Source of the DNA: Woeseiaceae bacterium
GTDB lineage: Bacteria; Pseudomonadota; Gammaproteobacteria; Steroidobacterales; Woeseiaceae
Assembly: GCA_028279985.1 (NCBI GenBank)
Contig: JANQMR010000020.1
Location: 1-64,000 of the forward strand
Direction: 5' to 3'
Length of the DNA stretch: 64,000 nt
Position numbers and translations under genes: made by a program. The notes under the pieces were generated by a model. It was given only the letters and a program-made list of their open reading frames with translations, made no database searches and was not told where the DNA came from. Shown here in pieces: positions 18,014 through 27,299 of this stretch; positions within the stretch are counted from its first letter, which is position 1, and the number at the start of each line of letters is the position of its first letter.

Positions 18014-18045
18014 GGCCGACTTTCTGGGGCCGACTTTCTGGGGCT
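18004..18045. repeat. Three 14-bp tandem copies across the kinase stop codon
   Basis: GACTTTCTGAGGCC, GACTTTCTGGGGCC, GACTTTCTGGGGCT at 18004-18017, 18018-18031, 18032-18045. The first copy contains the TGA stop of the kinase gene (18011-18013). Confidence 0.9.
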
Positions 18046-18165
18046 GTCCGGACGTCCGGCGCGGCTCGGCTCGGCTCGTTCACGGCCTGCCCCGGAGCGG
18101 TGCCCGGGAAACCCAAGCTATTCACGCCAAAGGGCTATTCAAGCCTTTCACGATGGCCGAGCGTT

Positions 18166-18603
18166 TCAACGGGACTCGATCGGACGTTGGCCGAGACTCC
18201 TGCCGTCCGGAATCAGTCGCTCCCTCAACATCGCCAGCCGCTCCAGCGGCTCCCAGTCGCCCTTGCCGGGCAGGCGGCAATCGGTCCATTCGTTGTCGCC
18301 CGGGGTGAAAATCAGCGGCCCTTCGATCGCCGCGAAGATCTCCGCGGCCTCTTCTCTCTGCCGATCGGTACACGGGCCGCCGCCCTGAATGTCGCCCACG
18401 AAAACCGTGAATCTCGGTTCCGCGGAGTTAATCGCATCGACGAGGTGAAGGTCCTTGCGATGCCCTTCGTCGGTCTCCTCCTGAAGGTCCCCGAATACGG
18501 CAAACCGGAAACTATCGGCGCATGCCATCGAAGGGAGCGCCAAACCGACGTGCAGTACAAGGGCTGCGAGAGGAAACGGGGTCGATAGATTGGCCTTTCT
18601 CAT
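18166..18603 (-). pseudogene. Truncated calcineurin-like metallophosphoesterase
   Basis: 145 aa. Signal peptide (ends SMACADS), then metallophosphoesterase motifs FAVFGDLQ, VFVGDIQGG and TPGDNEWTDC. The usual domain runs to about 300 aa or more with further metal-binding His motifs; these are absent, and the reading frame stops soon after the third motif. I see no downstream remainder in the 150 bp to the kinase gene, so this is probably a 3'-truncated remnant. It lies next to a broken TonB receptor, which suggests a locus in decay. Confidence 0.65.
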
Positions 18604-18664
18604 TCGATGTCTACGGTCGCGCTCAGCGCAAAATGATCAGGAACAAACACGGAAATAAACACAT

Positions 18665-20499
18665 CTAATGGCGATAGGCAACACCAACCCAATAGGAATT
18701 CCCAAAGTCGTTGACGTTTCGCAGAAGGCTTCGCGAAACGTCGAAGTTCATCCGCGGGTTGTTGGTGATGTTCCGGCTTTCGACCTGAACCTGCCAGTTG
18801 TCGTTCACCTGATAGCGTAGCTGAACGTCCAGTTGCTCATACTTGTACTCAGCCGTCGTCCGGTTAAAAGGCCGGTTGTCGGTGACGTTATACGTCACTT
18901 TGGCCGAGAACGGTCCATAGGAATAAAGGCCCGCGACGTTCAGCAGGTAGTCGGGCTGCGACACCAGATTGCCGCCGGGCGCAGGACCGCCCTCGCCGCC
19001 GAGCAAGGTCAGGTTTGCGACAAATCCCAGACCGCTGAAGGGTCCGGGTTCAAAACAGGATAGTTCATGTTCGGGAAATAGTCCGTCGTGTACGGTCTCG
19101 GCTGGTCGGGGTTCACGAACCGTTCGATCGTCAACACGGCAAGCGGATCGGTGAGCGTGTAGTTGGTGGATCGGTCGAAGCGGCGCTTGTTCAGATTCCT
19201 GTGCTTGACGCCCAGCTTGAACCCAAGCCCTTCAGACTGCCCCTCGGCATTCCATCCGAGATTCGCGAACGCCTCATCGACCTGCTCCTCGTTCTCGAAA
19301 TAGCCGTCGAAGTAGTTTCTGAAGATGAAAGCGTCGTAATCCGTGAAGACGGACGGGTCGTTGAACAGAATCAGCGGCAGCTCGTTCTCGTCGATGTTCT
19401 GCCGGGACAGATCGTATGAATAGCCAAGTCTCGAATCGCTGGGGATGTTGAACGACGCGTTAGGGTACGGATGCTCCTGGATCCCGTTGGACGAGGAAAT
19501 CCCGAAATCCACCCTGACCCGATCGCCGGGCCGGGCTTCCAGTCTCGCCTGCACATTGTCGATCGTCTGCCCCAGCGGAAACCAGTCGAACCTGGCCCTG
19601 CCGGCGGACTCGGTAAACGTTCCCGCGGTAGAGGTTTGATTGGACAATCCACTTTCGGTCGTGTCGAACCGGGTTCTGACCTCGTGGTACTGATAGTCGA
19701 AACGAGACGCGGTCAGGGACAGCAGGAAGTCGTCCGACGGTTTGTATTCGATTTTGCCGAGGAAGTTCCAACGCGTGATTTTGTTGGAATAATCCTGAGG
19801 GGTGATGGAATTCACGAAGAATCCCGTGTCGTTCAGGAACGTGTTGGACACGGCAACATCGAGGCGGGGAGACGGATTGTCTTCCGAGAGTTCCAGACCG
19901 CCCAGACTTTTGTGCCAGCCGACCATGGCGTTCGAGACGAGATAAAGACCGTCGGCGTCGAAAGCGGATCGGGTTTGCAGATTGACGATACCGCTGACGC
20001 TGTGCCCGTCCAGATCCGGGGTAATGGACTTGATGACATCCAGACGCTTGACGGCCGTTGGCGGAATCGCCTCGATGTTGATGTCGCGGTCGGATCGATC
20101 GGTCGATGCAAGCTGTCCTCCATCAATCGAGATGTAGGTGTACCGTTGGTCCAGCCCTCTTAGGCTCACGTAGCGCCCTTCGTCCTCGTCGAAGATCGTG
20201 GTTACTCCGGGCAAGCGCCTCAAACTGTCGGCAACGTTCAAGTCGGGTTGTCGCCCGAGCTCGTCTTGCGTCAGAAAGTCGGCGATGCGGGTTTCCTCGG
20301 CTTTCGCGAGAATCGACTCTCGTACCTGACGCCTGTTGCCCGTTACCGTAATTTCGTCGATTACCCGTTCGTCAGTTACCCGTTCGTCAATCACCCGCTC
20401 GCTCACATCGGTTTCCCGGCTCTGAGCGTGGGCCGTCGTGCTGAATGCGACTGTCGATAAAGCCAAACCGAGAACTGCGATCACACCCGACGTGTGCAT
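18665..20499 (-). pseudogene. TonB-dependent receptor broken by internal out-of-frame deletion
   Basis: The 5' part (20499-19009, 496 aa) has a signal peptide, a TonB-box-like ITVTG, plug domain and early barrel. It ends at an early stop after DLSQT. The 3' part (113 aa, to 18665) carries the final barrel strands. Reading through the junction in the +1 frame gives GLGFVANLTLLGG, a strand motif typical of the last third of such receptors. The two parts total about 610 aa against the usual 800-900. So a block of roughly 200-250 residues is missing and the frame is shifted. The gene faces a ROK regulator and GPH transporter, suggesting a former sugar receptor. Confidence 0.75.
20357..20401. repeat. 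In-frame 15-bp triplication in the TonB receptor N-terminus
   Basis: Units TCGATTACCCGTTCG, TCAGTTACCCGTTCG, TCAATCACCCGCTCG (20357-20371, 20372-20386, 20387-20401). On the minus strand they encode three ERVxD-type pentapeptides just before the ITVTG motif. Confidence 0.85.
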
Positions 20500-20577
20500 T
20501 TTTTCCTCCCTCTCAGCAAGCGGCAGCGCGGAGACCGCGAGGCATCGCGTGCATAAATGCGTTGGTTAAGTTTTCGT

Positions 20578-20589
20578 TAATACGTATTA
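20578..20589. promoter_or_regulatory. Perfect 12-bp palindrome in divergent promoter region
   Basis: TAATACGTATTA is a perfect palindrome in the AT-rich 243-bp gap between the broken TonB receptor and the ROK regulator. It is a candidate operator; the link to the ROK protein is a guess from position. Confidence 0.35.
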
Positions 20590-20742
20590 TTCTTTGCTTT
20601 CGGACATATTCATGCCTCTCGCTTAAATCAAATAACTCAAAGTGAATAATCAATAATATTAAGTGAATTTTTTGTGACAGTGCGCTCACTATCAGCTCCC
20701 GACGCGCCCAGGTGTCTCATAACTATCTGAAAATAAAGTAAT

Positions 20743-21903
20743 ATGCCCAAAGCAAGCAGATTACGTTCATCACCAGGCTTACCGAACGGGAACGTCAATA
20801 CACCCGACTTGTCACCCAACGAACGACGTGTTCTCGATCTGGTGCGGCGGGAGAGCGCCATCAGCCGTGCCGAGATCGCCAGGACCACCAAGCTGACGGC
20901 GCAATCGGTCTCGAGGATCGTCGACGGCCTGGCGGAACGAAACTGGATAAGACTGGGGGAACGACGCGTTACCGGACGCGGTCAGCCGAGCACGTCGCTG
21001 TATCTGGTACCCGAGGCCACCCAGTCGATCGGGCTTTCGCTCATGACCGACACCTTGTCGGGAGCGGTGATCGACCTTGGCGGACGAGTGGTTCGCGAAT
21101 CGGCGGCGCCGCTGTCGGACACGGGTCACGATGCATTACTCGGCGCCTGCAGGCAACTGGTCGAAAGCCTGGTGACCGGCGCCGGTCTCGACGCCGCGAA
21201 AAGCTGCGGCGTCGGGATCGGCGTAACCGGTTTTTTCACCGGCGTTCGAAATCAATTCAATCCACCCGAGCCGCTCAGCGAAGTAGCACTCATCGACTTC
21301 GACGACGAGTTGTCCGAGGTACTCGGGTTACCCGTTTGGATCGACAACGATGGTAATGCCGCCGCGGCCGGCGAAGTCCTCGCCGGTTATGGGAACGAAT
21401 ACGACAACTTCGCCTACGTCTATTTCGCCAAGGGACTCGGCGGCAGCCTGGTCATCGACAAGGAGGTTTTCCGAGGATCGTTCGGAAACGCCGGGGAGTT
21501 TGCGGCGATTTTGCCTAAGGAACTGCACGACGAGCGGCCGACCCTGGAACTCCTTCGCCGATACATCGTCGATCAAGGCGTCGCATTGGCGAGCGTGGGC
21601 GAACTCGTCGAAACTTTCGACCCGTTTTGGCCCGGTATCGACGAGTGGCTGGTCGCCGTTCGTCCGCACATGCAAACGATCGTCTCGGCCATCTCGGCGG
21701 TATTCGACCCGCAGGCCATTGTCCTTGGCGGCCGGATTCCAGCGGCGCTCGCCCAGCGGGTAATCGCGGATATCGAGTTCTTCAACATCCCGAGACGTAA
21801 TGTGGTCAAGCCGGAGCCGGTATTGAAAGTCAGCAAGGTAGACGGTGACGCTACCTCCATCGGCGCTGCGGCCATGCCGCTGAAAGCGATGTTTTTCAGT
21901 TAG
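20743..21903 (+). CDS. ROK-family transcriptional regulator
   Basis: 386 aa. An N-terminal winged helix-turn-helix (about residues 25-85, SRAEIARTTKLTAQSVSRIVDGL) precedes a ROK sugar-kinase-like domain (GIGVTGFF, WIDNDGNAAAAGE, GLGGSLVID, GGRIPAAL). The Cys-rich zinc motif usual in ROK proteins (CxCGxxGC) is absent: the stretch after FGNAGEFA has no Cys. It likely controls the neighbouring receptor and transporter genes in response to a sugar. The gene ends in an 11-bp tandem repeat. Confidence 0.85.
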   Translation: MPKASRLRSSPGLPNGNVNTPDLSPNERRVLDLVRRESAISRAEIARTTKLTAQSVSRIVDGLAERNWIRLGERRVTGRGQPSTSLYLVPEATQSIGLSLMTDTLSGAVIDLGGRVVRESAAPLSDTGHDALLGACRQLVESLVTGAGLDAAKSCGVGIGVTGFFTGVRNQFNPPEPLSEVALIDFDDELSEVLGLPVWIDNDGNAAAAGEVLAGYGNEYDNFAYVYFAKGLGGSLVIDKEVFRGSFGNAGEFAAILPKELHDERPTLELLRRYIVDQGVALASVGELVETFDPFWPGIDEWLVAVRPHMQTIVSAISAVFDPQAIVLGGRIPAALAQRVIADIEFFNIPRRNVVKPEPVLKVSKVDGDATSIGAAAMPLKAMFFS

Positions 21904-21904
21904 C

Positions 21905-21937
21905 CAGACGACTAGTAGACGACCAGCAAACGACCAG
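21905..21937. repeat. 11-bp triplication just after the ROK gene stop
   Basis: CAGACGACTAG, TAGACGACCAG, CAAACGACCAG at 21905-21915, 21916-21926, 21927-21937, with a degenerate fourth copy following. Confidence 0.8.
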
Positions 21938-21968
21938 CCAGAGGACCGGGCCGGCAGGAACACGATCG

Positions 21969-23291
21969 GTGGGCAACGTATTCCGAATGGCGACGTACGC
22001 AGCGGCTCACTACGGCAAGAGCCTCTTCTGGTACATGTCGGAACTGCTGCTCGGCTTCTACCTGGCGGAAGTCTTTCAAATCCCACCCTCCGCTATCGCC
22101 TCGCTGCTGCTCGTTTTTCTCGTCTGGGACGCATTGACGGACCCGTTGATCGGCTTCTGGCTGGCGCGACTGTCGGCCCGGACGAACTCGCTGCTTCGCA
22201 TGCAAGCGATAGGATCGATAGTCAGCGCCACGGTTTTTACCATGGTCTACTGGCGGCCTGCCGCCGACGAGGGTGCATTCGTTTACGCATTGATCGTAGG
22301 CCTGCTCTTTCGCTCGGCGTACTCCATCTACGACGTGCCGCAGAACGTGCTCATGCGACGGCTGGCGGTCGATTCGAGGAATCGATTCATCATGTCGTCG
22401 CTCCGGGCCGCGTTCAGTGCGATAGCGACGCTGAGCGTTTCACTGGCAATCGCCTGGATACTGTCCGGGAGCACCCACGAGGAGACGTCCCGGGCCTACA
22501 CAATAGTCGCCGCCGTCTTCGCAACCGTAGCGATCGGAACGGCGACGTTGTTGTGGCGTGCGACTCGGGGCTTGCATCTCGAGGGACCGGCCGAGAAACC
22601 GCCCGCGGCGAAAGACCTTGCTCGCGCGCTGAACACACCCACGATCAGGAACCCATGTATCGCCGTCTTCCTGATGTCGATAGGTTGGCCGTTATTCGGC
22701 AAGCTGTTGCCTTTTTTCGCGACCTATGTGCTCGAACGGGAAGGAATGGTGGGCTTGCTTTTCGGTATCATGGCGATCGCTACCGCGGCAACGCAACCGA
22801 TCTGGGTTGCCGTCAACAGGTTCGCCGACAAGACGTCGATGATGGCGCTGTCGCTCCTCGCCGTCTGGTTGTCGGGAGCCGCCTTCCTGGCGTTTGCTAC
22901 CGCTTCGACGTATTCGGCCATGCTATCGACGGCCGCTCTCGCCGCGGCATCGGGACTGGTCAGCGTCGTTCTGTGGGCATATTTCGCCGACAACCTGGAC
23001 CGGGGCGAAAGCCCGGTCAATGATGTCTTCGCGTTCGGCCTATTCACTTTCTGCGCCAAGATCGGACTGGGATTAAGCGGCTTTGCATTGGGATGGACGC
23101 TGGAGTTTTCGGGTTACAGTCCGGGCATGGCTCTGGCGGAGCCGGGAAAGCGGCAGATTGTCTACACCCTGGGGCTCGCGCCGGTCGTGTTTGCCAGCCT
23201 TGCAGTCATCGCCGTCCATTACGGGCGTGATCGACGCGGCCGCATGCCACCGGGAGAGCGCCGATCGCGCATCGGGCCGACGTCGGTTTGA
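21969..23291 (+). CDS. GPH-family (MFS_2) sugar/cation symporter
   Basis: 440 aa with about 12 predicted transmembrane helices. The loop after helix 2 reads WDALTDPLIGFWLARLSART, the signature of the glycoside-pentoside-hexuronide:cation family (MelB-like DPxxG). I keep the GTG at 21969; an in-frame ATG lies at 21987. Positioned just after a ROK regulator, it probably imports a glycoside. Substrate unknown. Confidence 0.85.
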   Translation: MGNVFRMATYAAAHYGKSLFWYMSELLLGFYLAEVFQIPPSAIASLLLVFLVWDALTDPLIGFWLARLSARTNSLLRMQAIGSIVSATVFTMVYWRPAADEGAFVYALIVGLLFRSAYSIYDVPQNVLMRRLAVDSRNRFIMSSLRAAFSAIATLSVSLAIAWILSGSTHEETSRAYTIVAAVFATVAIGTATLLWRATRGLHLEGPAEKPPAAKDLARALNTPTIRNPCIAVFLMSIGWPLFGKLLPFFATYVLEREGMVGLLFGIMAIATAATQPIWVAVNRFADKTSMMALSLLAVWLSGAAFLAFATASTYSAMLSTAALAAASGLVSVVLWAYFADNLDRGESPVNDVFAFGLFTFCAKIGLGLSGFALGWTLEFSGYSPGMALAEPGKRQIVYTLGLAPVVFASLAVIAVHYGRDRRGRMPPGERRSRIGPTSV

Positions 23292-23363
23292 CGCCCCCCC
23301 CGCAGCCAGGCAGTCTGACGTCGGGCTATAATATTCGTCGATGTCCCAGCGGAGGCTTCGAAG

Positions 23364-23837
23364 TTGCGTAGTCTTTTCACCGGTCTCGTAGCGCTTCTTA
23401 CGCTGCTCTGCCTCTCGGGCTGCCAGCGCGACGATCGCAGGCAGGGCGACGTCTATCTACCCGAGGGCGATGCGGCCAGGGGCGAGATGCACTTCGTGTC
23501 CCTCGGCTGCGTGAGCTGTCACGTCGTCGTCGACGCGGAGCTGCCGGAACCGGCCGAGGCAGGGCCCGTACGCGTGCTGCTCGGCAGCCGGACCGGCCGC
23601 AGGATGTCGTACGGCCAGCTCGTCACGTCGATCGTCAATCCTTCGCACAGGCTGTCCAGCCGCTACCGCAGGGACGAGGTCTCGCATGAGGGAGTATCGC
23701 TGATGGCCTCTTACAATGACGTGTTGACGGTAACGCAGCTAACCGACCTCGTCGCATTCCTGCAGGCCCACTACAAGGAAGCCGACCGTCCCGGTTACCA
23801 GTACCCCGTCTATACCTACCAGCCCGGCGACGAGTGA
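23364..23837 (+). CDS. Small monoheme cytochrome c lipoprotein
   Basis: 157 aa. Lipoprotein signal with lipobox LSGC (Cys20) and one heme site CVSCH near residue 52, with candidate Met ligands in SLMASYND. The start is TTG at 23364, backed by GGAGG 8 bases upstream; no in-frame ATG fits. Probably a membrane-tethered periplasmic electron carrier. No partner gene is adjacent. Confidence 0.75.
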   Translation: MRSLFTGLVALLTLLCLSGCQRDDRRQGDVYLPEGDAARGEMHFVSLGCVSCHVVVDAELPEPAEAGPVRVLLGSRTGRRMSYGQLVTSIVNPSHRLSSRYRRDEVSHEGVSLMASYNDVLTVTQLTDLVAFLQAHYKEADRPGYQYPVYTYQPGDE

Positions 23838-23961
23838 CGACTCCGGGAGTGCGAATTCACGATAGAGATATCGAGATAACAGTACGGAGCGTTCGGCGGG
23901 TTATCCGACAAGGGCACGGCCGGGATTTCTCCGGCTTTATCTAAAGGCTTGTCGCAACCGC

Positions 23962-24483
23962 TCAAGCGAACAACCCGGCGATCGTCTTCATCGGTAAAAA
24001 GAGCCGATTTGGGTAATCCTTCAACGGCACGAAACCATACCGCCGATAAAAGGCCGAGGCTTCGTCATTCTTGGCATCAACGACAACCGCATATGAGGCG
24101 ATTTCGGCGCTTGTCCGAAGACTCCGTGCCAGAGCGTCCATCAACAGGCACTCGCCGAGCCTTCGTCCGCGATGGCCCCGATCGGCCGCCAGGCGCCCGA
24201 GAAGCGTCGCCGGGACAGCCGGGTATTTCGGCAGTTTCTTGATTTGACTGGCCGGGAGTTGGGGGAGATTGATAGAAAATGCCGACAGCGTGTAGTAACC
24301 GACGACGGTGCTTTTCCTGGCAACAGCAACGAACGGCGCGGCGGCACCGCGGCGCATATCCTGGCTGGCCTGATTTCGTAGGTAACGGTCGAGTACTTCG
24401 ATGCCGCAGTCAAACCGATCTCGCCTGTGCCGTCTCGAGAGCGGTTCGACGGAGAAATCAGCCGGAGCGGATGCCGCGGACAA
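23962..24483 (-). CDS. GNAT acetyltransferase toxin (TacT/AtaT-like)
   Basis: 173 aa. GNAT fold with the acetyl-CoA loop DRGHRGRRLGECLL, an N-terminal FDCGIEVLDRYLRNQASQD and C-terminal FYRRYGFVPL. These match the toxin GNATs that acetylate aminoacyl-tRNA and are paired with DUF1778 antitoxins. The first codon appears to be TTG (24483), directly abutting the antitoxin TGA stop, so translation is probably coupled. Target tRNA cannot be told from sequence. Confidence 0.85.
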   Translation of the reverse strand: MSAASAPADFSVEPLSRRHRRDRFDCGIEVLDRYLRNQASQDMRRGAAAPFVAVARKSTVVGYYTLSAFSINLPQLPASQIKKLPKYPAVPATLLGRLAADRGHRGRRLGECLLMDALARSLRTSAEIASYAVVVDAKNDEASAFYRRYGFVPLKDYPNRLFLPMKTIAGLFA

Positions 24484-24801
24484 TCAAGTGGCCGTCAGCC
24501 TGCGATAACGTTTTGCCGCCTCGCGCAGCCTGGCATTGGCCTTGGTATCGCCGAGCAGCGCGGCAACGAAACGCTTGGCATCACGCTCCGATAGCTTTAC
24601 GGATTCGTATTCTTTGTGCGCACGCTCCGCAGCTTCGTCCAGGCTGCGCTCGACAAATTCTGTGAAGGTCTGGCCCCTGAGTTCGGCAGCGCGTTGATAC
24701 AGGGCCTTTTTCTCCGGCGACGTCCGTGCTTCGACTCGAGCCGTCCTGGCGGCGCGAGCGGTTGATTTCGACCGCTTACTGCTCGTGGTTTCTGCTCGCA
24801 T
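24484..24801 (-). CDS. DUF1778 (TacA-like) antitoxin
   Basis: 105 aa. A basic N-terminus leads into a ribbon-helix-helix segment (ARVEARTSPEKKALYQRAAELRG) with TFTEFVERSLDEAAERA, the DUF1778 pattern. The C-terminal part (LSERDAKRFVAALL) is the usual toxin-binding arm. The start at 24801 is preferred; an upstream in-frame ATG at 24828 is possible. It is encoded ahead of the GNAT toxin and should repress the operon through the repeats at 24831-24872. Confidence 0.82.
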   Translation of the reverse strand: MRAETTSSKRSKSTARAARTARVEARTSPEKKALYQRAAELRGQTFTEFVERSLDEAAERAHKEYESVKLSERDAKRFVAALLGDTKANARLREAAKRYRRLTAT

Positions 24802-24830
24802 TCTGTTGAGGCCTTGGTTAGGGCACATAA

Positions 24831-24872
24831 TTGTACGGCGAACTGCCGTACAAAACAACTGCCGTACAAAAC
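24831..24872. promoter_or_regulatory. Toxin-antitoxin operator: inverted plus direct repeats
   Basis: TTGTACGGC-GAACT-GCCGTACAA is a perfect 9-bp inverted repeat (24831-24853), and AACTGCCGTACAAAAC occurs twice in tandem (24841-24856, 24857-24872). This gives three GCCGTACAA half-sites upstream of the antitoxin start, fitting for ribbon-helix-helix dimers. Confidence 0.7.
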
Positions 24873-25348
24873 AATCGAAGATGGATTTAGCTTTTGCACT
24901 TTGAGGTTCCTGCGCATCCATCGACAGCCCGGCCATCCGAAACGTCTCGGTATGGACCGTCCGTGCGAATATACATGGTCGGACAGACGCTAAACGAGTA
25001 TGCCTAAATCGGGAATCCCGACAGTTTCGTTCCTCTCTATGCGGCACTCACCAACTTTACCGATACGCCCGATACTGTCGATACGATCGACGTCATGAAG
25101 AAATCTGCAAGACCCTGGATGTCGTTCTCGTCGATCGACCGTCCTCGAATCGGTCCTTGAATCGATCCTTGAATCGATCCTTGAACCGATCGTCAGTCAT
25201 CCGATTCGGGCAGCGACCGGCAAGGCGCCGATACGGCTTCGCGTGACATCCGACTCCGCGTGGCGCCTGCGGCTATTCCTTACACAATTTGTCATAAATC
25301 CCTGTAAACTTTCCTGCAGATTACATGTACTTCGTTGGGGAAGCCGCC
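24873..25348. other. Gene-poor gap
   Basis: About 475 bp without a supportable gene. It contains a 12-bp tandem array at 25137-25184 and otherwise nothing I could identify; the promoter of the Lys-rich protein gene should lie near its right end. Confidence 0.6.
25137..25184. repeat. 12-bp tandem array, four copies
   Basis: Units of ATCGATCCTTGA type at 25137-25148 (divergent), 25149-25160, 25161-25172 and 25173-25184, followed by a partial copy. Confidence 0.85.
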
Positions 25349-25975
25349 GTGAGCAATGAACTGACCGACCTTGAGAAAACCCTGCAGCAAACCAAGAAAC
25401 AATTCCTGGCCACCGCCAAGAAAGCGACCCGGGAACTGGACCGCCAGCGCAAGCGCCTGCGTACCGAGATCAATCGTGCGAACGCGCGTGCAAAACGGAG
25501 CCGGGAGCAGCTCCAGAAGAAGGTGGAGCGGCTGGCCAATACCACTGCGAGCAAAGCCAAGCGAGAGCTGCGCAAGCAGATCAGAAACCTCGAGAAGACG
25601 CTCGAAAATGCCAAGACCGACGCGGCCCGCTTCCGCAAGGACCTCGAGCCGGTGATGAAAGACCTGGGCAGCGCCCGCGATCATCTCGCCCACGCGCTGC
25701 GAGTCGATAAGGCATTTGCGAATATTCAGAAGGAAATCGACAAACGGACGCGCAAGAAAACGAAGAAAAAGACGACCAGAAAGAAAGCCGCGAAGAAAAA
25801 GACGGCGAAAAAGAAGGTTGCCAAGAAAAAAGTCGCCAAAAAGAAAGTCGCCAAGCGCAAGACGGCGAAGAAGGCCGTCACCCGCAAGAAAACCGCCAAG
25901 AAGAAGCCCGCGGCGAGGCCTGCGAGCAAGAAGGTATCGACCAAAAAGGCCGCCTCTAAGAAAAAGGTCGCCTGA
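25349..25975 (+). CDS. Histone H1-like Lys-rich protein (AlgP/PhaF-like)
   Basis: 208 aa. Residues 1 to about 125 form a charged, heptad-rich coiled coil (LEKTLQQTKKQFLATAKKA, LRKQIRNLEKTLENAKTDAA). The last ~80 residues are Lys/Ala-rich repeats of KKKVAKKK and KKTAKKK type, like histone H1, AlgP and the DNA-binding tail of phasin PhaF. GTG at 25349 is chosen because GGGGAAG precedes it at good spacing; an ATG lies at 25325 without one. Probably binds the nucleoid; the nearby storage-lipid genes make a granule-linked role plausible but unproven. Confidence 0.75.
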   Translation: MSNELTDLEKTLQQTKKQFLATAKKATRELDRQRKRLRTEINRANARAKRSREQLQKKVERLANTTASKAKRELRKQIRNLEKTLENAKTDAARFRKDLEPVMKDLGSARDHLAHALRVDKAFANIQKEIDKRTRKKTKKKTTRKKAAKKKTAKKKVAKKKVAKKKVAKRKTAKKAVTRKKTAKKKPAARPASKKVSTKKAASKKKVA

Positions 25976-26032
25976 GCACGACGTTCGGCCTCGCGCCACA
26001 GGCCTCGGCCTCGACTGAGCATCGACGTTTCG

Positions 26033-27238
26033 ATGGCCGGCTGGTGGCTTCTCGTCTTTGCAGTGTCGGGCGCGTTGCTGGTCGCAAACGCCGCACGGCC
26101 GCTGACGGGTCCGCTCACGCAGGTACCGAGCTGGTTGCTGGCGTTTCTGACGACGGATCTGGCGTTTTTCCATATCGGCCTGCAGCTCGTCGTCGCCGCG
26201 GCTTTCATCTGGGGCGGCGCACTCGAGACCTTGCCGGGCAAGCTGGCGCTGACGTTGATGACGGCCTCGACGGCGTGGCTGATCGTGCTCTGGCTACCCG
26301 GCCTGCGCGCCGGGCGGGCCGCCCGCGGCACCGCCGAACAACTCGAGCTCGACGAAGTGCCGGCGGTACCGAAAAACCTGCTGTGGAAACCTTTCGCCCG
26401 CACGCGCGAAGGGGTCGAGACCCTGCGCGGCATCGAGTTTTTCCGCGCCGCCGGACGAGTGCTCGAGCTCGACGTCTACCGGCCGGCGACCAATGCCGAA
26501 GGCAGACCAGCGCTCGTCTACCTGCACGGCGGCGGCTGGATCATGGGCGACAAGAAACACCAGGGAATACCGCTGTGTAATCACCTGGCAAGCCTGGGAT
26601 GGGTCTGCGTGAACGCAAACTACCGGCTGAGCCCCGCGGCCACGTATCCCGATCAGGTCATCGACGCTAAAGCCGCCGTCGCCTGGCTACGCGCGAACGC
26701 CGGCGAGCGCGGCATCGACCCGGCTTTCATTGCGATCGCCGGCGGCTCGGCCGGTGGACATATCGCGGCAATGACCGCGCTGAGCCCAGGAGAACCGGCG
26801 CTACAACCGGGCTTCGAGGACGCCGACAGTTCGATACAGGCCGTCGTGACCTGCTACGGCGTCTACGACCTGACCAACCGCTCGGACACACAAAACCCGG
26901 AATTCCTGACCGACTACGTCGGTCCGCTGGTCGTCAAGGCATTTCCAGAGACCGAGCCCGAGCGTTTCGAAGCCGCGTCGCCGCTAGACCACGCCGATAA
27001 AGTGACCATGCCCTGGCTGATCCTGCAGGGCGATCGCGACACACTCACGCCGGCCGTCGACGCCCGCGCGTTCGCGAAGCGGCTCGCATCGGCATCGCGA
27101 CATCCGGTCGGCTACGCCGAGTTCCCGGGCGCGCAACACGCCTTCGATATCTATTATTCACACCGCGCGATTGCCGCGGTCGAACTCGCATCCCGATTCC
27201 TGGCCACCGCCCACCGCCGCGCAGCCGATACACCGTGA
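26033..27238 (+). CDS. Membrane-anchored alpha/beta hydrolase (HSL-type esterase)
   Basis: 401 aa. About 100 N-terminal residues contain three hydrophobic helices. A hydrolase domain follows with oxyanion motif YLHGGGW, nucleophile elbow GGSAGG, the acid in LQGDRDTLTP and His in GAQHAFDI. The HGGG plus G-x-S-x-G pattern is that of the hormone-sensitive-lipase/BD-FAE group. Substrate is probably an ester or lipid at the membrane. Convergent with a wax-ester synthase gene. Confidence 0.82.
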   Translation: MAGWWLLVFAVSGALLVANAARPLTGPLTQVPSWLLAFLTTDLAFFHIGLQLVVAAAFIWGGALETLPGKLALTLMTASTAWLIVLWLPGLRAGRAARGTAEQLELDEVPAVPKNLLWKPFARTREGVETLRGIEFFRAAGRVLELDVYRPATNAEGRPALVYLHGGGWIMGDKKHQGIPLCNHLASLGWVCVNANYRLSPAATYPDQVIDAKAAVAWLRANAGERGIDPAFIAIAGGSAGGHIAAMTALSPGEPALQPGFEDADSSIQAVVTCYGVYDLTNRSDTQNPEFLTDYVGPLVVKAFPETEPERFEAASPLDHADKVTMPWLILQGDRDTLTPAVDARAFAKRLASASRHPVGYAEFPGAQHAFDIYYSHRAIAAVELASRFLATAHRRAADTP

Positions 27239-27299
27239 GGAACCGGCCGGCGCCGCCGGGACCGGAACCCGTCTCGAAACGGTTCATGGCTGCGTTCCG

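Noticed and set aside
18665..19006. Independent 113-aa protein
   Set aside because: It is clearly the C-terminal barrel part of a TonB receptor and continues upstream across a frameshift.
25726..26433. Leu/Phe-rich minus-strand frame that looks like a membrane protein
   Set aside because: It is the complement of AAG/AAA-rich Lys codons in the histone-like tail, which read as Leu/Phe.
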